Origin: Lachnospiraceae bacterium
GTDB lineage: Bacteria > Bacillota > Clostridia > Lachnospirales > Lachnospiraceae
Direction of reading: 5' to 3'
NCBI GenBank assembly: GCA_023663945.1
Contig: JAMPGL010000010.1
Span: 21,897-85,896 of the forward strand
Length of the DNA: 64,000 nucleotides
Position numbers and translations under genes: made by a program. How positions within the stretch are numbered: position 1 is the stretch's first letter; every line of letters starts with the position of its first letter. The notes under the pieces were generated by a model. The model had not been told where the DNA came from, did no database searches, and saw only the letters and a list, made by a program, of their open reading frames with translations. Positions 1 to 9,149 of the stretch are shown here, piece after piece.

Positions 1-1
1 T

Positions 2-1084
2 GACAGATACAAATATCCGGTGCTGACCAGAGACCATATTCCGCCTACATGGGAATATGACTTAAATCCGGAGACCAATCCATATTTTATGAAGAGATTG
101 GGAATCAATGCAGTTTTAAATTCCGGTGCAATTGAACTGGACGGCAAGTTTTACTTGGTTGCAAGAATTGAGGGAGATGACCGGAAATCCTTCTTTGGAG
201 TTGCGGAGAGCGACAACGGGGTGGACGGATTCCGCTTTTGGGATTATCCCATCTTACTTCCGGATACCTGCCCGGAGGAGACGAACGTCTACGACATGCG
301 TCTGACCAAGCACGAGGACGGCTATATTTACGGCGTGTTCTGCTCAGAAAGCAAAGATACATCAGTCAATGACCTTTCCGCGGCGGTTGCGGCGGCAGGA
401 ATTGTGAGGACGAAGGATTTAAAGACTTGGGAGAGACTGGATAATCTTACCACGTTAAAGTCCCCTCAGCAGAGAAACGTAGTGCTTCATCCGGAATTTG
501 TGAATGGAAAGTATGCATTTTATACCAGGCCTATGGATGATTTTATTGAGACGGGGTCGGGCGGCGGTATCGGTTTTGGTCTCTGCGACGATATTGAACA
601 CGCCGTTATCGATGAGGAAAAGATGACCAGCATCCGCCGGTATCATACTATCACGGAGTCCAAAAACGGTGCGGGGGCGGTTCCCATCAAGACCGAAAAG
701 GGCTGGATCCATATCGCCCACGGCGTGCGCAACACAGCGGCAGGTCTGCGCTATGTGATTTATGCGTTTGCAACGGACTTAAATGACCCTTCTAAGGTGA
801 TTGCAGAACCTTCGGGACTGCTGATCGGACCCAGAAGCGGAGAGCGTGTAGGCGATGTCTCCAATGTGGTATTTACCAACGGAGCTATTGCGAGAGACAA
901 CGGTGAAGTATACATTTATTACGCTTCCAGCGATACCAGAATGCATGTTGCAGTGACGAATGTTGACAAGCTGATCGACTATGTATTTAACACGCCGAAG
1001 GATCCTTACCGTTCCGTGGAATGTGTGGCACAGAGATGTGACCTGATTAAAAAGAACTTGGAATTTTTAAACACAAATAAATAG
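2..1084 (+). CDS. 4-O-beta-D-mannosyl-D-glucose phosphorylase (GH130_1), 5' end cut by window
   Basis: Family GH130 subfamily 1 enzyme. Known members phosphorolyse mannosyl-glucose to mannose-1-phosphate and glucose in the cytoplasm. The reading frame is open back to base 2, and the residues before the GTG at 20 ([14 protein letters not shown]) match the family, so the GTG is not the start and roughly 30-40 N-terminal residues lie outside the window. The motif [14 protein letters not shown] carries the conserved catalytic Asp of the family; the stretches [30 protein letters not shown] and [12 protein letters not shown] are also typical of mannosylglucose phosphorylases. A second GH130 gene follows 21 bp later, so the two are probably co-transcribed and work in sequence on mannan breakdown products. 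Substrate is assigned by family resemblance only. Confidence 0.88.
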   Translation, partial: DRYKYPVLTRDHIPPTWEYDLNPETNPYFMKRLGINAVLNSGAIELDGKFYLVARIEGDDRKSFFGVAESDNGVDGFRFWDYPILLPDTCPEETNVYDMRLTKHEDGYIYGVFCSESKDTSVNDLSAAVAAAGIVRTKDLKTWERLDNLTTLKSPQQRNVVLHPEFVNGKYAFYTRPMDDFIETGSGGGIGFGLCDDIEHAVIDEEKMTSIRRYHTITESKNGAGAVPIKTEKGWIHIAHGVRNTAAGLRYVIYAFATDLNDPSKVIAEPSGLLIGPRSGERVGDVSNVVFTNGAIARDNGEVYIYYASSDTRMHVAVTNVDKLIDYVFNTPKDPYRSVECVAQRCDLIKKNLEFLNTNK

Positions 1085-1105
1085 AAAGATTATGAGGGAA
1101 AAAGA

Positions 1106-2128
1106 ATGAGCGAATTAAAAATGATTGCTCCTCCGGTGAAGAACGTACCCTGGCAGGAGAGACCCGCTGACCTGAAAGGAGCGCCGATTTGGAGATACAC
1201 CGAAAATCCCATTATCGGAAGAAATCCGGTGGAAGGCGTGGCAAGAATCTTTAACAGTGCCGTAATGCCTTACGGGGATGAGTTTATCGGCGTATTCCGC
1301 GGTGAGCAGACCAACGGGATTCCCTATATTTACATGGGAAGAAGCAAGGATGCGATTCACTGGGACATTGAAAAGGACAAAATTCCTTTTGTTGACGAGG
1401 AAGGGAAGCCTTTTATGCCCAAATATGCCTATGACCCTAGATTAGTTAAGGTGGAAGATACCTATTATATTATCTGGTGTCAGGACTTTTACGGAGCGTC
1501 TATCGGAATGGCTAAGACCACGGATTTTAAGACCTTTACGAGGCTGGAAAATCCGTTTATTCCTTATAACAGAAACGCCGTGCTCTTTCCCAGAAAGATT
1601 AACGGAAACTTCTGCATGCTGAGCCGTCCTTCGGACAGCGGACATACGCCTTTTGGAGACATTTTTGTCAGTGAGAGCCCGGATATGGTTTATTGGGGCA
1701 AGCACAGGCATGTGATGGGCAAAGGAAGCGAATGGTGGGAGTCCGTTAAGATTGGCGGAGGCGCAGCCCCCATTGAGACAAGCGAAGGCTGGCTTCTGTT
1801 CTATCACGGCGTAAGCGGAACCTGCAACGGTTTTGTTTATTCCATCGGCGGAGCAATTTTGGATCTTGACAATCCTTCCATCGTGAAATACAGATGTGAA
1901 ACCTTCCTGCTGACTCCTGAGGAGTGGTATGAGGAGAGAGGGTTTGTTCCCAATGTATGCTTCCCCTGCGCAACCATTCACGATCCGGAAAGCGGAAGGA
2001 TTGCGGTTTATTATGGATGCGCCGACAGCTATGTAGGGCTTGCGTTCACACAGTTTGAGGATATTATGGCGTATATCAAGGAGCATAGTGTAGTGACAGA
2101 ATCCGATTCTGAAATTGGAATAAGATAA
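1106..2128 (+). CDS. beta-1,4-mannooligosaccharide phosphorylase (GH130_2)
   Basis: A 340-aa cytoplasmic enzyme of GH130 subfamily 2, which shortens beta-1,4-mannooligosaccharides by phosphorolysis and yields mannose-1-phosphate. The motif YAYDPRLVKVEDTYY holds the expected catalytic Asp, and YNRNAVLFPRKINGNFCMLSRPSD, KIGGGAAPIETSEGWL and FYHGVSGTCNG are family blocks. The start follows GAGGG with good spacing. The paired GH130_1 plus GH130_2 arrangement is known from Ruminococcus albus and Roseburia beta-mannan loci, where the first enzyme handles mannosyl-glucose and the second the longer chains. A strong intrinsic terminator follows, so the downstream esterase may be expressed separately or by read-through. 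Confidence 0.9.
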   Translation: MSELKMIAPPVKNVPWQERPADLKGAPIWRYTENPIIGRNPVEGVARIFNSAVMPYGDEFIGVFRGEQTNGIPYIYMGRSKDAIHWDIEKDKIPFVDEEGKPFMPKYAYDPRLVKVEDTYYIIWCQDFYGASIGMAKTTDFKTFTRLENPFIPYNRNAVLFPRKINGNFCMLSRPSDSGHTPFGDIFVSESPDMVYWGKHRHVMGKGSEWWESVKIGGGAAPIETSEGWLLFYHGVSGTCNGFVYSIGGAILDLDNPSIVKYRCETFLLTPEEWYEERGFVPNVCFPCATIHDPESGRIAVYYGCADSYVGLAFTQFEDIMAYIKEHSVVTESDSEIGIR

Positions 2129-2175
2129 TTTTATGAATCGTAAGGATTCTGCAGAGTGAAAACGATTTTATTTGA

Positions 2176-2203
2176 AAAGGGTCTGCAGGGAGCAGACCTT
2201 TTT
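2176..2203 (+). terminator. intrinsic terminator after the GH130 pair
   Basis: Arms GGTCTGC (2180-2186) and GCAGACC (2192-2198) with a 5-nt loop, followed by five T. It sits between the GH130_2 stop and the ribosome site of the esterase, so it separates or attenuates the two parts of the mannan block. Confidence 0.85.
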
Positions 2204-2220
2204 CTACGGGAGGAGAAATA

Positions 2221-3342
2221 ATGAGATATCAGGTTCACACGCAAAACGGTATGATAAACAGAGGAAACTGGAATAAGATTAAAAACTGTATGAGAAGGGC
2301 AAAAAGGGGAGAGGCAGTAATGACAGCGTTTCTCGGCGGGTCAATTACGCAGGGAAGTCTTTCCTCCGCGCCGGAAACATGTTATGCTTATCTGGTGTAC
2401 AGCTGGTGGAAGGAGAAATTTCCGGAGGCGGATATTTCCTTTTTGAATGCTGGAATCGGAGGAACCAGCTCACAGTTCGGCGTTTCCAGAGTAAACGACC
2501 ATGTTCTTAAATACAAGCCGGATTTTGTTCTGGTGGAATTTGCGGTGAACGATGAGAATACGGAGTTTTTTCAGGAGACTTATGAAGGGCTGATCCGAAA
2601 GATTTGTAAGGATGAATGTAATCCGGCAGTTCTGTTAATGAATAATGTTCAGTACGACGACGGCAAAAACGCGGAAGAGATGCATCTGACGGTGGCAAAG
2701 GCGTATGACCTTCCCATGGTCAGCATGAAGAGCACCATATGGCCGGAAGTGGAAGCAGGGAACATTGTACGAAGTGAGATTACGCCGGATAATCTGCATC
2801 CCAATGACGCCGGACACGAGCTGGTAGCACGGGTCATTACAGATTTTCTGGAACAAATTTATAACGAGATGGACGAGGATGAGCCGGTTCCCTTTGCGAA
2901 AGGCTTTCCTGCTCCGATCACAGCCAACGCTTACGAGGAATCCGTGAGGTATCAAAATTACAATTCGAATCCGGAGACTGTCGGGTTTACTGCGGATCCG
3001 GAGCCTCAGAACGACATCCGGGAGATTTTCCGCTGCGGATGGACGGCCGGCAGAGCAGGCGATCGAATCTGTTTTCAGATCGAGGCAACAGGGATAGCGG
3101 TTCAGTACCGCAAATCCGTCCGGAAGCCGGCGCCGATTGCAAAGGTTGTGGTGGATGACAGAGAGGATCAGGCGGTGATTCTCGATGCAAATTTTCAGGA
3201 AGATTGGGGAGACTGCCTGTACATTGACACCATAACCAGACATATGGAAGCAGGAACGCATAAAGTGGAGATCAGCATTGTCGAGGCTCACGCGGATGAC
3301 GCGGTTCCCTTCTATCTTGTTTCCGTGATTGGATCGAACTAA
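2221..3342 (+). CDS. CE17-like mannan O-acetylesterase (SGNH hydrolase plus C-terminal carbohydrate-binding domain)
   Basis: A 373-aa protein without signal peptide. The N-terminal half is an SGNH/GDSL hydrolase: block I FLGGSITQGS with nucleophile Ser41, the block II glycine in LNAGIGG, the block III Asn in FAVND, and block V DNLHPND with Asp190 and His193. The C-terminal part (about residues 240-373) is a beta-rich domain like the CBM35 found in carbohydrate esterase family 17 of Roseburia, an intracellular enzyme that removes acetyl groups from imported mannooligosaccharides. Position between the GH130 phosphorylases and the GH1-ManA gene supports this role, since acetylated mannosides are poor phosphorylase substrates. 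The start has GGAGGAG seven bases upstream. CE17 assignment rests on architecture and context. Confidence 0.78.
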   Translation: MRYQVHTQNGMINRGNWNKIKNCMRRAKRGEAVMTAFLGGSITQGSLSSAPETCYAYLVYSWWKEKFPEADISFLNAGIGGTSSQFGVSRVNDHVLKYKPDFVLVEFAVNDENTEFFQETYEGLIRKICKDECNPAVLLMNNVQYDDGKNAEEMHLTVAKAYDLPMVSMKSTIWPEVEAGNIVRSEITPDNLHPNDAGHELVARVITDFLEQIYNEMDEDEPVPFAKGFPAPITANAYEESVRYQNYNSNPETVGFTADPEPQNDIREIFRCGWTAGRAGDRICFQIEATGIAVQYRKSVRKPAPIAKVVVDDREDQAVILDANFQEDWGDCLYIDTITRHMEAGTHKVEISIVEAHADDAVPFYLVSVIGSN

Positions 3343-3359
3343 AGAAATGGGGGAATGGA

Positions 3360-5519
3360 ATGGAGAGAGAAAACAAAATTTCCGAAAATGAATTTTCTGA
3401 AAACGAAGCTATAAAAAAACAAAGTGAAAAGGAAAGACTAAAAGCGGAAAAGAAGGCCGTTGTGAAGGAAGTGCGGGGGAACAGCAAGCGAAGCATTATG
3501 CAGACTCTGCTTTTGGGATTTTTGGTGCCGGTAGCTATGATGATCGTGTTAGGAGTGGTATGCTACAATACGGCGGCTTCCGGCATGATTTCCAAATATC
3601 AGGAATCGGCGGAATCAACGGTTTCCGCAGTGGGAAATTACTGCAATCTGATCTGCACCTCCATATCCAGCAAGGCACTGGAGCTTATCGGCAAGGGTGA
3701 TGTGGCGGATTATTTTGAGAGGTATTACAAAAAGCAGGATGCGGAGGCGATTGAAACCTTAAGAAATGCCAAAACCGTTTTAGGCAATGTAAAGGCGACC
3801 AACAGCTACATATTCAGTTACAGCGTGATTCCGGAAGGAGGAGCTTATCTCACCTCCCTGACCGGTTCCATGACGGAGAATCCGCATGATGATTTTGCGG
3901 CATCAGCGGAAGGAAAATATCTGGCAGAAAATAAAAAACTGCGGAACGCATGGCTTGGATATCATAGTTATATTGACAACTGTTTAAGCAGTAAGGAGGA
4001 GAATTATGCAATTTCTTTTTATCAGAGATTTGCTAAGGGCGATTCTTATTTAGTGCTTGACATTGACATGAAGGTGATAGCGGAAATGTTGTCTCAGATG
4101 GATTTTGGGGACGGAACCATCCGCGCGGTGGTATCGGGGGACGGCAGAGAGATTGTTTCCATTCAGGGAAGAGAAGAGGAAGAAATCACAGAGACCTATT
4201 TTGCGGGGCAGAGTTTTTTTGAAAATTCCAAGGAACTGGAAGAGACCTCAAGCATGGATGTGAAGGTAGACGGAAAGAGGTATGTGTATCTGTCCACTCC
4301 GGTAGGTAAGACCGGAATTATAATCTGCGCATTGATTCCCAGAAGCAATCTGATGGGGCAGGCGAATGCCATCCGTACCATTACGATCATTATGGTAATT
4401 TTGGCGGCAGCGGCGGCACTGCTCACAGGCGGATTTATTTCCATCGGCATCAGCCGCGAAGTAAAGAGCATGACTCTGGGAATCTCCCGGGTAGCGGAGG
4501 GAGATTTAAGCGACAACTTTGTCACAAAGAGACAGGACGAGTTTGGAATCTTATCTGTAAGCCTGAATAAGATGCTGGAAAGTATGCGTACGCTGATGCG
4601 GGATATGCAGATGTTCGGCGTGAAAGTGCGTGAGATGGCGGCGGATGTTTCGGAACGCACGGAGAATATTGACGATTCCGTTAGAGATACGTCGCGCACC
4701 ATGGACGAGGTGGCAAAGGGCGTTCAATCTCAGGCGCACGAGACGGAAAACAGCAACGAGAAGATGATGGTCTTTTCTGAAAATATCAACATGGTAAGCG
4801 GACAGACAAGCCGCATGGGTCAGACGGCGGACCGTGCCATTGAAGCGGTAGGAGAAGGAAAGGATATTGTACAAGAGCTAAATGCAAAGAGCGATTCCAC
4901 GGTGGAGCTTACCCGAATGCTGGTGGAAAACATTAACGAGGTGGAGCAGAACTCAGAGGAGATCAAGGGCTTTGTGGAAGTCATCAACAGCATTGCAGGG
5001 CAGACCAATCTGCTTTCCTTAAACGCTTCCATCGAAGCGGCAAGAGCGGGAGAAGCGGGACGGGGATTTGCAGTGGTTGCGGAAGAAATCCGCAAGCTGG
5101 CGGATCAGTCCAAGGAATCCGGAAACAGGATACAGGATATTGTTGTCGGCATCGGAAACACTACGCAGAAGACTACCGACTCCGCAAAGAAAGCGGAAAC
5201 CATGGTATTGGAGCAGGCAAAGGCGCTCAGGCAGACCGTGGAAGTCTTTGGACGGATACAGGAGTGCGTGGGAGAGCTTGTGGAAGGGATTCATCTCACC
5301 TTAGAGCGGTTAGAGCAGATTACCGCTGAAAAGGATCAGGTTCAGGATTCTATCCGGAATATCTCTTCGGTTTCCGAGGAAGTGGCGGCGTCTACCGAAG
5401 AGGTTACGGCAACGCTCAGTGGGCAGACGGAAGTGATTGGACAGCTTGCTGCTAAGGCGGAAGCGCTCAGCAGGGAAGCGGAAGAATTAGACCAATCCAT
5501 AGCGAAATTTAAGCTTTAA
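3360..5519 (+). CDS. methyl-accepting chemotaxis protein
   Basis: A 719-aa chemoreceptor. A charged cytoplasmic N-terminus of about 45 residues precedes TM1 (about 46-70); an extracytoplasmic sensor of Cache type lies at about 71-335; TM2 at about 339-362 (TITIIMVILAAAAALLTGGF) leads into a HAMP domain and a long signalling coiled coil. The hairpin tip that contacts CheA/CheW is clear near residue 550 (LNASIEAARAGEAGRGFAVVAEEIRKLAD). It lies 17 bp after the mannan esterase and 22 bp before the GH1-ManA gene, so it is embedded in the mannan block and may steer swimming towards mannan-derived sugars. The ligand is inference from context. The gene implies a motile host or recent ancestor. Confidence 0.93.
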   Translation: MERENKISENEFSENEAIKKQSEKERLKAEKKAVVKEVRGNSKRSIMQTLLLGFLVPVAMMIVLGVVCYNTAASGMISKYQESAESTVSAVGNYCNLICTSISSKALELIGKGDVADYFERYYKKQDAEAIETLRNAKTVLGNVKATNSYIFSYSVIPEGGAYLTSLTGSMTENPHDDFAASAEGKYLAENKKLRNAWLGYHSYIDNCLSSKEENYAISFYQRFAKGDSYLVLDIDMKVIAEMLSQMDFGDGTIRAVVSGDGREIVSIQGREEEEITETYFAGQSFFENSKELEETSSMDVKVDGKRYVYLSTPVGKTGIIICALIPRSNLMGQANAIRTITIIMVILAAAAALLTGGFISIGISREVKSMTLGISRVAEGDLSDNFVTKRQDEFGILSVSLNKMLESMRTLMRDMQMFGVKVREMAADVSERTENIDDSVRDTSRTMDEVAKGVQSQAHETENSNEKMMVFSENINMVSGQTSRMGQTADRAIEAVGEGKDIVQELNAKSDSTVELTRMLVENINEVEQNSEEIKGFVEVINSIAGQTNLLSLNASIEAARAGEAGRGFAVVAEEIRKLADQSKESGNRIQDIVVGIGNTTQKTTDSAKKAETMVLEQAKALRQTVEVFGRIQECVGELVEGIHLTLERLEQITAEKDQVQDSIRNISSVSEEVAASTEEVTATLSGQTEVIGQLAAKAEALSREAEELDQSIAKFKL

Positions 5520-5541
5520 AGAAAAATTGGAGGTTTTGAAC

Positions 5542-7866
5542 ATGTTTCGTGATGATTTTGTCTGGGGCGTGGCAAGCAGCGCTTATCAGATCGAGGGAAG
5601 AGAAGAAGGCGACGGATGCGGAAAGGGCATCTGGGATACTTTTACGGAAGAAGGACGTATTTTAGATGGACATACATCTTATACGGCGTGCGATCATATG
5701 CATCGTTATAAGGAAGATTATGCGCTTATGCGGATGCTGGGGATTAAGGCGTACCGGTTTTCGGTAAGCTGGGCAAGGCTGATTCCAAACGGAACCGGAG
5801 AGGTGAACAAAAAGGCGGTAACCCTTTACCGCGATATGATTACAGAGATGAAAAGGAACGGGATAGAACCTTATCTGACGATGTATCATTGGGAGTTCCC
5901 CCAGGCGCTTCAGAACCGGGGAGGCTGGCTGAATGAGGAAGTGATTCAGTGGTTCGGTGAATATGCCAAAGCTGTGGCGGAGAACTTTTCGGATCTTTGT
6001 GAGAATTTTATCACCCTAAACGAGCCGGAATGCTTTGTGGGATTAGGGCATCTTTCCGGTGTTCATGCGCCGGGGCTTAAGCTGCCGCAGAAGGATGTGT
6101 TCCAGATTGCCCATAACGCCCTCCGCGCCCATGGTCAGGCGGTGATCAATTTGCGGAAATATGCGTGCCGTCCGATTAAGGTGGGTTATGCGCCTACCTG
6201 CGGAATGGCGTATCCGGCAAGTGAGCGGGAGGAGGATATTGAAGCGGCAAGGGAGGTTCTCTTTGGGTTTTATCAGCCTATGGAGAACTGGACGTGGAAT
6301 GTGGCATGGTTTAATGACCCGGTATTTTTAGGGAAATATCCGGAGGAGGGGCTTAAAAAGTTTGCAGAATATCTTCCTAAAATTACGAAGGAGGACATGG
6401 AATTAATTTCTCAGCCTCTTGACTTTATGGGACAGAATATTTATAACGGATATATGGTCAGAAGAGGCGGCGGCGGAGAGATTGAATTTGTTGACAGACC
6501 GGAGGGCTTTCCCAAGACGGCGGCAAACTGGCCGGTGACGCCGGAATGCTTTTACTGGGGCGTGAGGTTTTTGTATGAAAGATACAAGCTGCCCCTGTAT
6601 ATTACGGAAAACGGCATGTCCTGTCATGATGATGTGTCTCTGGACGGAAAGGTTCATGACCCCAACAGGCAGAATTTTCTTGACCTGTATCTTTCAGCCC
6701 TTCAAAAGGCGAACGATGACGGGGCGGATGTAAGGGGATATTTCCTCTGGACGTTTTTGGACAATTTTGAATGGGATAAGGGATATACGGAGCGGTTTGG
6801 AATCGTCTATGTGGATTTTGCCACTCAAAAGAGAATCGTCAAGGATTCGGCTTACTGGTATCAGAGGATTATTGAATCCAATGGAAGAGAGCTGACGATT
6901 AACGTGAAGGAAAGACCAATCTTATTTTTACAGCCCGTGTTTAAGCAGATGCTTTGGGGCGGAAATAAGCTGAATACGGAATTTGGCTATCCGATTCCCG
7001 GCGACGATACCGGAGAGTGCTGGGCAATCAGCGCGCACCCTAACGGGGACTGTGTGGTGAAAGAGGGAATTTATGCTGGAAAGAAGCTTTCGGAGCTTTG
7101 GAAGGAGCATGGAGAGCTTTTTGAAAATCTGGATTTGGATCGGTTTCCGCTTTTGATCAAGATTATTGATGCGAAGGATGATTTGAGCATTCAGGTTCAC
7201 CCGGACGACGCCTATGCAGGCGAACACGAGAACGGCTCCCTTGGGAAGACGGAGTGCTGGTATGTTCTGGACTGCCCGGAGGATGCGGCGCTGGTGGTAG
7301 GACACAATGCGTCCGACAGAGAAGAGCTGAAGGATATGGTGGAGCAGGGAAGATGGGGAGAACTGATTCGGGAGATTCCCGTGAAAAAGGGCGATTTCAT
7401 TCAGATTAATCCCGGCACGGTTCACGCTATCAAAGGAGGGCTTCTGATTTTGGAGACCCAGCAGAACAGCGATATTACCTACCGCGTCTATGATTATGAC
7501 AGACTGACGAACGGAAAGCCCCGCCAGCTTCATGTAAAGCAGAGCATTGACGTGATTACGGTTCCTGCGCCCTCTATAGGGGACAGCGTGCGCTTTGTGG
7601 GAGACCTGCCGGAGAACGTGATGAACGAGCTGATTTCCTGCGACTATTACACGGTATGGAAGCTGGATGTGACAAAACCTGTCAGGGTAGAGCAGAAGTA
7701 TCCTTTCTTAAATATGAGCGTGATAGAAGGGGAAGGTCTGGTGAACGGACAGATGATCAAAAAGGGTGACCATTTTATTCTCCCGGCAGGAATCGGAGAG
7801 GTTTCCCTGCAGGGGAATATGAAGTTAATTGCGTCCACGGTTCCAAATGAGGAGAAGGATGCATAG
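5542..7866 (+). CDS. GH1 glycosidase fused to class I mannose-6-phosphate isomerase
   Basis: A single 774-aa frame with two complete enzymes. Residues 1 to about 450 are a GH1 beta-glycosidase: acid/base Glu161 in TLNEPE, nucleophile Glu356 in ITENG, and the C-terminal signature WTFLDNFEW. Residues from about 457 to 774 are a type I phosphomannose isomerase (ManA): zinc ligands Gln551 and His553 in IQVHPDD, Glu571 in GKTECW and His628 in NPGTVHAI. The joining segment is only about ten residues. Each half has the normal length of its family, so this is a true fusion. The start chosen is ATG 5542, eight bases after TTGGAGG; the upstream TTG at 5527 is part of that ribosome site. ManA converts mannose-6-phosphate to fructose-6-phosphate; the GH1 half probably releases glucose or mannose from short mannan oligosaccharides. 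Confidence 0.92.
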   Translation: MFRDDFVWGVASSAYQIEGREEGDGCGKGIWDTFTEEGRILDGHTSYTACDHMHRYKEDYALMRMLGIKAYRFSVSWARLIPNGTGEVNKKAVTLYRDMITEMKRNGIEPYLTMYHWEFPQALQNRGGWLNEEVIQWFGEYAKAVAENFSDLCENFITLNEPECFVGLGHLSGVHAPGLKLPQKDVFQIAHNALRAHGQAVINLRKYACRPIKVGYAPTCGMAYPASEREEDIEAAREVLFGFYQPMENWTWNVAWFNDPVFLGKYPEEGLKKFAEYLPKITKEDMELISQPLDFMGQNIYNGYMVRRGGGGEIEFVDRPEGFPKTAANWPVTPECFYWGVRFLYERYKLPLYITENGMSCHDDVSLDGKVHDPNRQNFLDLYLSALQKANDDGADVRGYFLWTFLDNFEWDKGYTERFGIVYVDFATQKRIVKDSAYWYQRIIESNGRELTINVKERPILFLQPVFKQMLWGGNKLNTEFGYPIPGDDTGECWAISAHPNGDCVVKEGIYAGKKLSELWKEHGELFENLDLDRFPLLIKIIDAKDDLSIQVHPDDAYAGEHENGSLGKTECWYVLDCPEDAALVVGHNASDREELKDMVEQGRWGELIREIPVKKGDFIQINPGTVHAIKGGLLILETQQNSDITYRVYDYDRLTNGKPRQLHVKQSIDVITVPAPSIGDSVRFVGDLPENVMNELISCDYYTVWKLDVTKPVRVEQKYPFLNMSVIEGEGLVNGQMIKKGDHFILPAGIGEVSLQGNMKLIASTVPNEEKDA

Positions 7867-7925
7867 ACCGGAGAAATTTGAAAAGGAAATATTTTTAAGT
7901 ATCTAGGAAAAGGAAGTACACAGAG

Positions 7926-9110
7926 ATGATCAATGAGCAATATAAGAAAATGCTGGAAGGAAAATCCGTAATTCGTGAGCTGTCAGAATTTGCCACGGCA
8001 AGGGGAAAGGAAATCGGCTATGAAAACGTATTTGATTACAGCCTTGGCAACCCTTCCGTGCCGGTTCCGGAACAGTTTACGGAGACGATGATTAACCTGT
8101 TAAAGACCAAGAGCTCCATAGAGCTTCACGGCTACAGCCCAAGCCTTGGGATTGCTTCCGTTAAGGAGGCAATTGCAGAGTCTTTAAATAAAAGATTCGG
8201 CATGGATTACACGGGGAATCATATTTTTCCCACTACCGGAGCGGCGGGCGCCGTGGCGCATGCGGTGCGGTGCGTTACCTGCCCGGGGGATGAGGTGCTG
8301 ACCTTTGCCCCCTACTTTCCGGAGTATAATCTGTACATTAATATGTCCGGCGCAGTGCTTAAGGTGGTGCCTGCGGACACGGAAAACTTTCAGATTAATT
8401 TTGAGAAGCTGGAGGAGATGCTGAATGCCAAAACGGCGGCGCTTCTGCTCAACACGCCCAATAACCCTTCCGGCGCCGTGTACAGCGCACAGACCCTCAC
8501 AAAGCTTTCGGAGCTTCTTACAAGGAAGCAGAAGGAATATGGGCATGACATTTTTATTATCTCCGATGAGCCTTACCGGGAGATTGTGTTTGACGGGGTG
8601 GATGCTCCTTACGTGTCTAAGTTTTATGATAATACGTTATCCTGCTATTCTTACTCCAAATCCCTTTCCCTTCCGGGAGAGAGAATCGGATATGTGGCGG
8701 CGAATCCCCGCTGTACCGACGCGGAATTAATCAGCGCTATGTGCGGACAGATTTCAAGGGGAATCGGACATAACTGCCCGCCCTCCATCATCCAGCTTGC
8801 GGTAGCGGAGGTGCTGGATCTGACTTCGGATATGAGCGTTTACGAGCGGAATATGAATCTTTTATACAAAGAGCTTACAGAGCTGGGATTTGACTGTGTA
8901 AAGCCCGGAGGAACCTTTTATATTTTCCCGAAAGCGCTGGAAGAAGATGCATCCGCCTTTTGCAAAAAGGCGCTTAAATACGATCTGGTGCTGGTTCCCT
9001 CCGACAGCTTCGGCGTGTCCGGCTATTTTCGTATGGCGTACTGCATTGACACAGAAAAGGTGGAGCGTTCCTTAGAACCGCTTCGGAGATTTGTGAAAGA
9101 AAATTACTAA
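7926..9110 (+). CDS. pyridoxal-phosphate aminotransferase, class I/II
   Basis: A 394-aa fold-type I aminotransferase. Visible markers are NTPNNPSGAVYS, the PLP-phosphate region IISDEPYREIVFDG, the Schiff-base lysine in SYSKSLSLPGERIGY, and the late arginine in GYFRMAYC that binds the substrate carboxylate. It resembles the aspartate/aromatic aminotransferase group, but the amino-acid substrate cannot be read from the sequence. It lies 59 bp after the GH1-ManA gene with no obvious terminator, so it may be read from the mannan block, although no metabolic link is evident. Confidence 0.88.
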   Translation: MINEQYKKMLEGKSVIRELSEFATARGKEIGYENVFDYSLGNPSVPVPEQFTETMINLLKTKSSIELHGYSPSLGIASVKEAIAESLNKRFGMDYTGNHIFPTTGAAGAVAHAVRCVTCPGDEVLTFAPYFPEYNLYINMSGAVLKVVPADTENFQINFEKLEEMLNAKTAALLLNTPNNPSGAVYSAQTLTKLSELLTRKQKEYGHDIFIISDEPYREIVFDGVDAPYVSKFYDNTLSCYSYSKSLSLPGERIGYVAANPRCTDAELISAMCGQISRGIGHNCPPSIIQLAVAEVLDLTSDMSVYERNMNLLYKELTELGFDCVKPGGTFYIFPKALEEDASAFCKKALKYDLVLVPSDSFGVSGYFRMAYCIDTEKVERSLEPLRRFVKENY

Positions 9111-9149
9111 AGCAGGTTATGAAAGCAAATGGAAAGGATCGGTAACGGG

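Noticed and set aside
2635-3291. 218-aa minus-strand frame
   Set aside because: Antisense shadow of the CE17-like esterase gene.
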